The notes under the pieces are model-generated. The model made no database searches and had not been told where the DNA came from. It was given only the letters and a program-made list of their open reading frames with translations. Positions 16,291 to 23,415 of a stretch of 38,392 nt of DNA are shown piece by piece. The translations under genes were made by a program, and so were the position numbers. Position 1 is the stretch's first letter. Every line of letters starts with the position of its first letter. Source of the stretch: an uncultured Bacilli bacterium (GTDB lineage Bacteria; Bacillota_I; Bacilli_A; RF39; UBA660); NCBI GenBank assembly GCA_934148875.1, contig CAKPDJ010000008.1:1-38392 (forward strand), read 5' to 3'.

Positions 16291-16746
16291 TTACCATCCA
16301 ACATATTCTCTAATAAAATGCTCATATACCCAATCAGGAGAATAGTTTAACAAATGTATTACGATTTCTTCTAATTCTTTCTTTGACATTTTAGCTATTT
16401 TATTAACTGCTTTATTATATATATCCTCTTCATATTGCCTATATTCTGCTTCCGCTTTTTTCATATCATCAACAAATTTTGTTGCTTCTTTTGGAAAAAC
16501 AGTAAAATATAAAGCTACTATATGCTTACAAATAATCTTTTTATCTTTAGCATGAGGACAATTGCATTTTGATTTTTTAGGATGATCAATATCCATAAAA
16601 ATATTATACTTTTCACCATTACTACCATTAATAGTGGCCTCATATTCATTATCGCTTATTTTTTTATAATTAGATACCTTTTTTTCTTTATAATAATCCA
16701 ATCCACGCCAACAAGAGTTACTGCTCGCAATATTAATTAGTCCCAT
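16291..16746 (-). CDS. SWIM zinc-finger protein
   Basis: A 151-residue protein. The N-terminus (SSNSCWRGLDYYKEKKV) and the zinc ligands C61, C63, C73 and H75 (KCNCPHAKDKKIICKH) make a textbook CxCxnCxH SWIM domain, used for DNA or protein binding. The remaining 75 residues are helical. The ATG at 16746 has AAGGTGG five bases upstream. First gene of the leftward cargo operon, about 170 bases inside the element's right end, where a promoter is expected. Confidence 0.88.
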   Translation of the reverse strand: MGLINIASSNSCWRGLDYYKEKKVSNYKKISDNEYEATINGSNGEKYNIFMDIDHPKKSKCNCPHAKDKKIICKHIVALYFTVFPKEATKFVDDMKKAEAEYRQYEEDIYNKAVNKIAKMSKKELEEIVIHLLNYSPDWVYEHFIREYVGW

Positions 16747-16918
16747 AATTACCACCTTAATTTTATTTTAACAGAAAAATTAAAATATTGATATTTATTT
16801 TAAAACTTTTAATTTATCTAAATTGTTATCATAAATCAACATAATAAACTATTTCTTTACTCTTATTACTTTAGGTACATAAATTTTGAAATTATAACTA
16901 TCCTCTAGCAGACAGCCT

Positions 16919-16922
16919 TTTA
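16919..16922. repeat. Right attachment core (TTTA) of the integrated element
   Basis: Matches the left core at 9976-9979 in sequence and codon phase. The host gene resumes with TAT at 16921. The 120 bases on the element side of this core hold no gene; they would form one arm of attP. Confidence 0.7.
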
Positions 16923-17619
16923 TGTATACAATGCTGGTGAAAAAGATTATTTAAAAACTTTTGCACAACTTACACAAAAAGATGGATCATTTTTAGTATC
17001 AAGACAAAAAATTGATAATTTTACACTTGATGATTTAAAAGGTAAAAGTGTTATCGGAGGACGCCAAGGTGGTATGCCTGAAATGACATTTGAATGGGCA
17101 CTTAGACAAAATGGAATTGATCCAACAAAAGATTTAGATATTGATACTAGTGTTGCTTTTGCTGCTATGGGTGGTGCTTTTATAGGTGGACAGGGTGATT
17201 TTGTTACTTTGTTTGAACCTAATGCATTACAAATAGAAAAACAAGGATTTGGTTATGTAGTAGCTTCTATTGGTGAACTTGGTGGTGTTGTACCTTATAC
17301 ATCTTATAGTGCACGTAATAGCTATTTAGAGAAAAATCCTGAAATTATAGAAAAATTCACAAGATCTATTCAAAAAGGACTTGACTTTGTTCATAATCAC
17401 AGTGATGAAGAAGTAGCCAAAGCTATTTTAGATTTCTTCCCAGATACTTCATTAACTGATTTAACTGGAGTAATGGAAAGATATCGTAGTATTGATGCTT
17501 GGCCTACTACTACAACATTTAGTAGTGAATCTTTCTATCACTTACAAGATATTATGATGGCAGCTAATGAATTAGATAATACTGTTAAGTATGAAGATTT
17601 AATCTACACTAGGGATTAA
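16921..17619 (+). pseudogene. Substrate-binding protein of the ABC importer, C-terminal half
   Basis: In frame from YVYNAGEKDYLKTFAQLTQK through GSFLVSRQ, the LKGKSVIGGRQGGMPEM hinge and a second lobe with QGDFVTLFEPNALQIE and GGVVPYTSYSARNSYLEKNP, all typical of NMT1/SsuA/NrtA-like binding proteins. It lacks its own start in the right place; an internal ATG at 17074 could give at most a truncated, uncoupled and signal-less fragment. Stop at 17619, three bases before the ATPase start. Confidence 0.9.
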
Positions 17620-17621
17620 AT

Positions 17622-18371
17622 ATGAAAACTCTCTTGAGTATTAAAAATCTAAAAAAAATATATCATGACTTAGATGGTGAAGTATGCGCTATTGGAGATG
17701 TTAGTATAGATGTATATGATAAAGAACTTATTTCTATTGTTGGACCATCTGGTTGTGGAAAAACAAGTTTGCTTTCTATCCTATCTAATTTAGAAGAAAA
17801 ATCTGATGGGATTATTTCTTTTAATAAAGATAATGTAAAACTTGGATATATGTTACAAAAGGATGCACTATTTCCCTGGAAAACAGTTTTGGATAATTGT
17901 TTGATTGGATTAGAAATCACGCATACTTTAAATGATGAGACAAAAGAACGTGTAATTAAACTTTTAAATACTTATGGACTTGGCGAATTTATTAATAAAT
18001 ATCCTGATAGCTTGTCCGGTGGTATGAAACAAAGAGTTGCTTTAATTAGAACACTAGCAACTGATCCTGACATTCTCTTGTTAGATGAACCTTTTTCAGC
18101 TCTGGATTACGTTACGAGATTAGCTCTTTCAGATGACTTATATAAAATAATAAAGAATGAAGGTAAAACAGCAATTCTAGTTACGCATGATTTAGCTGAA
18201 GCTATTTCTTTATCAGATAGAGTTGTAGTACTAACTAAGAGGCCTTCTACTGTTAAAAAAATTTATGATATAAAACTAACTAATCAGTCTACTCCTATCA
18301 ATAATCGTAAATGCAAAGAATTTAATACTTATTATGACGAGATTTGGAGGGATTTGGATGTCCACTTATAG
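17622..18371 (+). CDS. ABC transporter ATP-binding protein (SsuB/TauB/NrtD type)
   Basis: A 249-residue ATPase with Walker A GPSGCGKTS (about 42-50), Q-loop MLQKDALFPWKT, signature LSGGMKQR, Walker B DILLLDEPFSALD and H-loop LVTHDLAEA. MLQ-D-LFPW-T is characteristic of the nitrate/sulfonate/taurine importer ATPases. It powers uptake with the permease downstream. With the element inserted upstream it is cut off from the operon promoter, so its expression depends on read-through or an element promoter. Confidence 0.92.
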   Translation: MKTLLSIKNLKKIYHDLDGEVCAIGDVSIDVYDKELISIVGPSGCGKTSLLSILSNLEEKSDGIISFNKDNVKLGYMLQKDALFPWKTVLDNCLIGLEITHTLNDETKERVIKLLNTYGLGEFINKYPDSLSGGMKQRVALIRTLATDPDILLLDEPFSALDYVTRLALSDDLYKIIKNEGKTAILVTHDLAEAISLSDRVVVLTKRPSTVKKIYDIKLTNQSTPINNRKCKEFNTYYDEIWRDLDVHL

Positions 18372-19152
18372 TTTAGAGCATAAACTTTTTCTAAAAAAGA
18401 GAAAGAGAAATAAAATACTGGTTATCTTTTTTCAAATTTTGATTTTCTTAAGTTTTATGGTTATTTGGGAGGTATGTGCTAGAGCAGGAATCATTAATAC
18501 TTTCTTATCTAGTTCACCTACTAAAGTAGTAGAAACATTTTCAAATTTACTTAAAACCAATAATTTATGGTCCCATGTTTGGGTTACTGTTTATGAAACT
18601 ATTATTAGTTTTTTACTTGCTTCTTTAATAGGTTTTATTATTGCTTCTATTTTATGGTGGAATAAAACAGTAGCTAAAATAATAGATCCTTATTTAACTA
18701 TTTTAAATTCACTTCCAAAAGTAGCCCTTGGACCACTTATTATTATTTGGGTTGGTGCCAATATGAACTCAATTATATTTATGGCATTATTAATATCTAC
18801 TTTTATTACTATAATAAATATTTATCAAGGATTTATGTCAACTGATCATTATTTTATTACTTTAATGCGTACATTTAATGCTAAGAAACAGCAAATTTTT
18901 ATTAAATTAATTGTTCCTAGTAATAAAAATAATATCATAAATTGTCTAAAGGTAAATATTAGTATGAGTTTGATAGGCGTTATTATGGGAGAACTATTGG
19001 TTTCTAAAGAGGGACTTGGTTATCTTATTATGTATGGATCACAAGTGTTTAATATTAATTTAGTTATTACTTCTGTAGTGATACTAGCAATCGTTTCATA
19101 TATTATGTATGCAATAATTTCTTTTATAGAAAAAAGGACAGTTAAGAATTAA
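18358..19152 (+). CDS. ABC transporter permease (SsuC/TauC/NrtB type)
   Basis: A 264-residue protein with about six membrane segments and the cytoplasmic EAA-like loop TLMRTFNAKKQQIFIKLIVP after the binding-protein-dependent permease core (LGPLIIIWVGANMNSIIFMA). GGAGG seven bases before the ATG at 18358 fixes the start, overlapping the ATPase gene by 14 bases. It completes the importer. The substrate (sulfonate, nitrate, taurine or thiamine precursor) cannot be decided. Confidence 0.92.
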   Translation: MSTYSLEHKLFLKKRKRNKILVIFFQILIFLSFMVIWEVCARAGIINTFLSSSPTKVVETFSNLLKTNNLWSHVWVTVYETIISFLLASLIGFIIASILWWNKTVAKIIDPYLTILNSLPKVALGPLIIIWVGANMNSIIFMALLISTFITIINIYQGFMSTDHYFITLMRTFNAKKQQIFIKLIVPSNKNNIINCLKVNISMSLIGVIMGELLVSKEGLGYLIMYGSQVFNINLVITSVVILAIVSYIMYAIISFIEKRTVKN

Positions 19153-19163
19153 GCTTAACTGTC
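19137..19163. terminator. Bidirectional terminator between the importer operon and the surface-protein cluster
   Basis: GACAGTTAAG (19137-19146) pairs perfectly with CTTAACTGTC (19154-19163). It is followed by T-rich sequence on the plus strand and by TTTTTT on the minus strand, serving both convergent operons. Confidence 0.75.
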
Positions 19164-19178
19164 TTTATATGCTGTTTT

Positions 19179-19724
19179 TTAATCATCTTGAAGTATTATT
19201 TGACCGTCTGTTATCGGTATATTAGGAAAACTTGCATCCATTAATGTAAAGTTTCTAACTGGAGCTGTTGGATTTGTCACTTGTACTGTTTCAGAAGCTT
19301 CAGTCATAGTAATTGTTTTAACAGTATCATCAAACGTGTGGCCCCCATCACTTGATATTTGTTTATAGTAAATTGCATTACTTCCAGATTCAGCAAATGG
19401 AACATTATTAAATATAGCATTACCATCTTGATTAGTTGTTACCTCTGTTCCAACTATTGTTCCTGTACTATCGGTTCTTATAAACTTTGCCCCAATAATT
19501 TGTACTCCTGTATCAGGGTTTCCCGTATCTGTAACATGAAGTGTTAAAGTTCCAGTTGCACTTATTGTAAAAGCATAAGTATCTGTTCCTTCTACAATAG
19601 TAACACTTTTAGGATTAAGTGTTGATACATCATATCCACCTGCTACAGCTTGGGCATTATATGTTCCAGTAACAAGTTCAATACTGCCCTTACCATTTGT
19701 TATTGGAATTGTGTGCCTTGCCAT
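19179..19724 (-). CDS. Ig/prealbumin-like (Cna-B-type) surface protein without signal peptide
   Basis: A 181-residue protein starting MARHTIPITNGKGSIEL. The centre (TGVQIIGAKFIRTDSTG, then GTEVTTNQDGNAIFNNVPFA, then IYYKQISSDGGHTF) is a Cna-B/SpaA-like domain pattern: sugar- or matrix-adhesin type beta sandwich. There is no signal peptide or membrane segment. GGAGG lies upstream of the ATG, which overlaps the preceding gene by 25 bases. Last gene of the leftward cluster. Possible spore-surface or phage-fibre type protein. Confidence 0.6.
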   Translation of the reverse strand: MARHTIPITNGKGSIELVTGTYNAQAVAGGYDVSTLNPKSVTIVEGTDTYAFTISATGTLTLHVTDTGNPDTGVQIIGAKFIRTDSTGTIVGTEVTTNQDGNAIFNNVPFAESGSNAIYYKQISSDGGHTFDDTVKTITMTEASETVQVTNPTAPVRNFTLMDASFPNIPITDGQIILQDD

Positions 19725-20065
19725 AAGATCATCTTACCTCCTTCTATTTTTATATTAGGATTATATTTATCAATCAACATAAATGTAACAAGATATTTTC
19801 TATTATTTGCAATATTATTAATAATGTTAATACAATAAACTTTGTTCTTTTTTGCTATTAAAGGTATTTTGAAAATTGATAAATTAGAATATATAATTAA
19901 CCTATATATATCATTATCACATATTGGTATTTTTACTCTTCCAAAATTATCTGTTATTCCTTTAAAAGCAATCTTATTATATTTATCTATTAATTTAACT
20001 TTTAAATTATTTGTCTTTATACCTAAATTATTATAAATTTTAATATAAATACAATCTTTTGTCAT
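19700..20065 (-). CDS. Small Cna-B-like beta-sandwich protein
   Basis: A 121-residue protein with a carboxypeptidase-regulatory/Cna-B-like beginning (GIKTNNLKVKLIDKYNKIAF, then GITDNFGRVKIPICDNDIYR). No signal peptide. It is encoded between the beta-helix protein and the 181-residue protein and shares its last 25 bases with the latter. GAGGTGAG lies close to the ATG. Function unknown; probably a structural partner of its neighbours. Confidence 0.55.
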   Translation of the reverse strand: MTKDCIYIKIYNNLGIKTNNLKVKLIDKYNKIAFKGITDNFGRVKIPICDNDIYRLIIYSNLSIFKIPLIAKKNKVYCINIINNIANNRKYLVTFMLIDKYNPNIKIEGGKMILWQGTQFQ

Positions 20066-20119
20066 ATCTCACCTCATTGCAATATATTTTGTAAATTATT
20101 TTATCTTCTTGTAAAAATA

Positions 20120-21985
20120 TTATTCTTCAACGCTCCAAATTATTAAAGTAGAATAATCTTCGTCTTCTAATAAATCCTTACTCGGTTTTAAAAGCAAACC
20201 TTTATCAACTGAAAATGTAACATTACTTATATTTACAGATCCATTATTATCATTTGATTCAAAAATCAATTCTTTATTTGTTTTTAAAGTTATTTCTTCA
20301 TTATTAAATTTTTTAAATAATAATGAATCTATTAATACTTTACCATTACTGTCTATCATCGGATTTGTAGAATTAAGATATAATTTCCAATTAGTACTAT
20401 TTACTCTACTATCAATTACTGTTACTACTATTTTATTTTTCTTAGGTAGAATAACTGGATTTGTAGACGATGGTATCATACTAAAAGGAATGTTTTCTGT
20501 TACTTTCAGTAAAGTTAATTCACCCATAAAAGGCACAGTTACTTTTCTTTCAGTATAGCAGCAATTTAAACAGGATGTTATTTTAACTCTTGTATTATCT
20601 GGAATAACAGAACTAATATTTGCTTCAAATAAACCATTTTCATCGGCTGTTGCCATTAAACTTTTATCATCATATTCTATCTTGACATTTGCATATGGTA
20701 TGGTATGACCTGAAATAGAGTTTATAGAATCTATAATTGGATGAATGTTTATTTTAAGTAATCCTATCGTTAGTATTTTTATATTTTGTAATGAAAAACT
20801 ATTTATATCTGGTAATGTACTTAACTCAATATCAGTAAGATTATGTGATGTGATAGTAGTACTATCTTTATTAAATACTCCCGTTATTTCTGTAGGGTTG
20901 TTTTCTTTATACCAATAAAAAGCTGGAGTATCATCAAGAGTACAAGCATTTTGGTAATCAAGAGCATATACCCACATGTTTATTCTTGCAAATTTAAATA
21001 TAAAATCAACAGGATTATTTGTATATACAACATTAGCTTTTTTTGTATAGATATTTACATATTTTGGATTATCCAATATAAATTTTTGATTTGTTCCTTT
21101 AAAGTATATATTATAATTGTCTGTTGGAGTAGTCATATATGTATTTATTATTGAAATACTTGCTCCTTCTTTAACAGTAAAATTTCCAAATACATTCCAC
21201 ATTGGAACTCTTTGATGGCTGTTTTCAATAAAAATAAAGTTTGACATTTCTTCTATTAAAACATTTCTGGCTCCATGTGTTGTTGTTTTAGCAAAACCAT
21301 TACCTGTTGTTAAAAGAAATTCAGAACCATGACCCACTATCAAATCCATTCGATTCGTTCCATTCATAAATTCTTTACTGGTTGTAATATTTACTTTGCT
21401 ATTTGGTTTTATTTTAACCGAAGATGGTATAACGTCATTAAAGAAAAAAACTGTATTAGTACTTGAATTATTTGTTATATTTGAATTTCCATCTATTATA
21501 ATTCTATTTGAATCGCAAACTCTTTGTGCTGGAATATTATTAGTATCTTTTACATCTATGATAGAATTAGTAATCTTAGTTGTTCCATAATAATTACATG
21601 AAAGTTCTATGCCAGTAAAATTTATATTATTATACTCTACTACTACGTTAGAATAATTTGGGTGAGATGGAACGTAAATAACTCCATAACCATGCGAAGA
21701 TACTATATTAATGTTCTTTAATACTATTTTTTTATTAGTTGTACTTACTTTTATTACATCTTCCTCTAAACTTAAGTTATTTGTATATGTATATTTTTTA
21801 TTGTTATAGGTTCCATCAATTATTACTTTGCTTTTATTACTATTTATTATAAAACCACTAGCTGCCGTAATATCATTTCCTAAATAAATATAGTTATAAT
21901 TATTATCTTCACTTATAGCTTTTTTTAATTCATCACTAGTTTCTACAACAACCGTATTATTATCTATTATTTGAATAATTATCAC
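20120..21985 (-). CDS. Right-handed beta-helix surface protein with C-terminal Ig-like domain
   Basis: About 621 residues. The first 310 look like a pectate-lyase-type parallel beta-helix (YIYLGNDITAASGFIINSN, then repeated IVLKNINIV, VVVEYNNINFTGIEL and KITNSIIDV rungs). A Cna-B-like stretch follows at about 420-475 (GHTIPYANVKIEYDDKSLMA, then TADENGLFEANI), then a beta-rich C-terminus. There is no signal peptide. The start is unclear: the GTG at 21985 is too near GGAAGG, so a rare ATT start three codons later is possible. Adhesive or matrix role is inferred from the fold. Confidence 0.65.
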   Translation of the reverse strand: MIIIQIIDNNTVVVETSDELKKAISEDNNYNYIYLGNDITAASGFIINSNKSKVIIDGTYNNKKYTYTNNLSLEEDVIKVSTTNKKIVLKNINIVSSHGYGVIYVPSHPNYSNVVVEYNNINFTGIELSCNYYGTTKITNSIIDVKDTNNIPAQRVCDSNRIIIDGNSNITNNSSTNTVFFFNDVIPSSVKIKPNSKVNITTSKEFMNGTNRMDLIVGHGSEFLLTTGNGFAKTTTHGARNVLIEEMSNFIFIENSHQRVPMWNVFGNFTVKEGASISIINTYMTTPTDNYNIYFKGTNQKFILDNPKYVNIYTKKANVVYTNNPVDFIFKFARINMWVYALDYQNACTLDDTPAFYWYKENNPTEITGVFNKDSTTITSHNLTDIELSTLPDINSFSLQNIKILTIGLLKINIHPIIDSINSISGHTIPYANVKIEYDDKSLMATADENGLFEANISSVIPDNTRVKITSCLNCCYTERKVTVPFMGELTLLKVTENIPFSMIPSSTNPVILPKKNKIVVTVIDSRVNSTNWKLYLNSTNPMIDSNGKVLIDSLLFKKFNNEEITLKTNKELIFESNDNNGSVNISNVTFSVDKGLLLKPSKDLLEDEDYSTLIIWSVEE

Positions 21986-22052
21986 CTTCCTTTGTAATAG
22001 TTTATGAAGAAAAGAAAAAGGTAAATAATTAATTCATACAGATTAAAGAAAA

Positions 22053-22074
22053 AAGAATAGTTATTTCTATTCTT
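22053..22074 (-). terminator. Hairpin after the collagen-like gene
   Basis: AAGAATAG (22053-22060) pairs with CTATTCTT (22067-22074), 6-nt loop, followed by CTTTTTT on the minus strand. It spans the stop of the collagen-like gene and may reduce read-through into the beta-helix gene. Confidence 0.6.
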
Positions 22075-23206
22075 AATGAATTTTAGTTACACTTAACATT
22101 GCATTGGTACTTCCATTGAATTTTAGATTAACAGTCTTGGAAGTTTTAACATTTAGGGTTATAAGATCATTTGACTGTAGTGATACAATTGTTGATCCAC
22201 TTATATTATTAATTATTTGGGCACTAAATTCACTGGTTGCACTTGTAGCAGGTTGTAATACGTTGTTAGCTCTAACAGACATAGTTATAGAACATTCTTC
22301 ATTAGTTGCTCCACATAACAAATATGATACTAAATATACTCCATTTTCTTTTATTTTAATGGAATTATTATCCGGATATTCTGTAAGAAATGCTGTTCCT
22401 TTTTCAGGCAGTGGAATTATAGTATCAATTCCTTGTTGTAAATTTAATTGTGTATCAATCATTGAATATCTAATTCCATAGGAAGAAACAAATTCTGTTC
22501 CTGGGGGACCAGCAGGGCCTTGAGGTCCTCTATCGCCTTTATCTCCTTTTGGTATTGAAAAAGCTAAATGATGTACCCAATTTTCAAAAGTATCCATAAC
22601 TTGTGCAGGTTCTCCAGGTTCAAGTGTTTCCGTTTCATCTATGGCAATATGTTCAGTTCTTCCTATTTCTCCTGGGAGTCCTCTTGGACCAATGTCACCT
22701 TGATCTCCTTTATCTCCTTTTGGTATTTTAAAATTCAAAACTACATCTACTGGTGTTCCAGCATTTACAATCTCGGCTTTTTCATTTGGCTCTATTGTTT
22801 CAACTTTTCCAATTTGAATAGTTGAAGGTCCCGGATCACCTCTTTCTCCTTTTATTCCTTGTTGACCTATATCGCCTTTTTCACCCTGTGGTCCAGGAAT
22901 ACCTTGTGGTCCAGTTTTTCCTTCAATTCCTTGTTCTCCTCTAGGTATTTTAAAATCCAAAACTACATCTACTGATGTTCCAGCATTTACAATTTCGGCT
23001 TTTTCATTTGGTTCTATTGTTTCAACTTTTCCAATTTGAACAGTCGAAGGTCCTGGGTCACCTTTTTCACCTTGTGGTCCAGGAATACCTTGTGGCCCAG
23101 CAATACCTTGTGGTCCAGTTGGACCTTGTATATAACAATACTTATATTTTTTATTTTCTTCTTCTATACTTCTTTTTATTTTTTCATAATTATTGCAATT
23201 ACTCAT
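22073..23206 (-). CDS. Collagen-like protein with BclA-type C-terminal domain
   Basis: A 377-residue protein. After a Cys-containing leader of 27 residues come four blocks of Gly-X-Y repeats (about 28-53, 90-128, 164-183, 221-237) such as GPTGPQGIAGPQGIPGPQG, separated by linkers of the form GKVETIEPNEKAEIVNAGT with VDVVLDFKIP. That linker type is known between collagen blocks of phage tail fibres and related proteins. The C-terminal 140 residues (IRYSMIDTQLNLQQGIDTII onward) are a jelly-roll like the BclA/C1q trimer head of exosporium hair proteins. No signal peptide. GGAGG ribosome binding site; sigma-K-like promoter upstream. Likely a trimeric surface fibre. Confidence 0.8.
   Translation of the reverse strand: MSNCNNYEKIKRSIEEENKKYKYCYIQGPTGPQGIAGPQGIPGPQGEKGDPGPSTVQIGKVETIEPNEKAEIVNAGTSVDVVLDFKIPRGEQGIEGKTGPQGIPGPQGEKGDIGQQGIKGERGDPGPSTIQIGKVETIEPNEKAEIVNAGTPVDVVLNFKIPKGDKGDQGDIGPRGLPGEIGRTEHIAIDETETLEPGEPAQVMDTFENWVHHLAFSIPKGDKGDRGPQGPAGPPGTEFVSSYGIRYSMIDTQLNLQQGIDTIIPLPEKGTAFLTEYPDNNSIKIKENGVYLVSYLLCGATNEECSITMSVRANNVLQPATSATSEFSAQIINNISGSTIVSLQSNDLITLNVKTSKTVNLKFNGSTNAMLSVTKIH
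22731..23075. repeat. Two-copy 222-bp tandem repeat in the collagen-like gene
   Basis: Nearly identical copies begin at about 22731 and 22953, giving a 74-residue protein period (VQIGKVETIEP at residue 56 and IQIGKVETIEP at 130). A third, diverged linker is at about residues 184-221. Confidence 0.8.
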
Positions 23207-23265
23207 TATACATCCTCCTCTAACTAAAATTTAGAATTAATTCTTGTATTTAAATTCTTCTATTA

Positions 23266-23293
23266 TAATTTATGAGAATACTTTTCAAATGTA
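23266..23293 (-). promoter_or_regulatory. Possible sigma-K-type promoter before the collagen-like gene
   Basis: On the minus strand AC (23291-23292), a 16-base spacer and CATAAATTA (23266-23274) fit the AC-N16-CATAnnnTA pattern of sporulation sigma-K. A weak sigma-A alternative (TTGAAA, 15 bases, TATAAT) overlaps it. In such AT-rich DNA the match may be chance. Confidence 0.3.
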
Positions 23294-23379
23294 TAATTAA
23301 TATGTAATAATAATTTTATTTATTGCATGTATAAAATCAATTAAATAACAATAGGCGATATTAATTATTTTTTATAACA

Positions 23380-23412
23380 AAAGACAATTAAGAATTAAAC
23401 TCAATTGTCTTT
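23380..23412 (-). terminator. Terminator of the NPSTG surface-protein gene
   Basis: AAAGACAATT (23380-23389) pairs with AATTGTCTTT (23403-23412). It resembles the terminator at 19137 in loop and stem, with paired base changes. Confidence 0.65.
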
Positions 23413-23415
23413 AAT

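Larger units (their letters stand above)
9980..16922. mobile_element. Large-serine-recombinase integrative element (about 6.9 kb) inside the ABC importer gene
   Basis: The element splits a substrate-binding protein gene whose flanks rejoin in frame at a shared TTTA. The large serine recombinase gene lies 23 bases inside the left end. All nine element genes run leftward, against the host operon. No conjugation, replication, capsid or transposase genes are seen, so it is either a small mobilisable element or a reduced one. The circular form would be 6943 bp with an attP reading CAGCCT-TTTA-GGTAGTG, where CCT-TTT-AGG is a short dyad. Two SEC-C motifs out of frame with their flanking genes suggest some cargo decay. 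Confidence 0.88.

Noticed and set aside
17074..17619. A separate short gene starting at the ATG at 17074
   Set aside because: The frame extends upstream without a stop to the element junction and continues the interrupted binding protein; the ATG is internal.
17663..17920. 85-residue minus-strand frame within the ABC ATPase gene
   Set aside because: Overlaps Walker A of a clear ATPase on the other strand; shadow frame.
22731..23075. Two near-identical 100-bp blocks as a possible CRISPR or transposon
   Set aside because: They lie in frame in the collagen-like gene and encode its linker; no inverted ends.
22568..23227. Plus-strand frames antisense to the collagen-like gene
   Set aside because: They mirror the Gly-X-Y repeats and have no ribosome binding sites; the minus-strand protein has recognisable domains.
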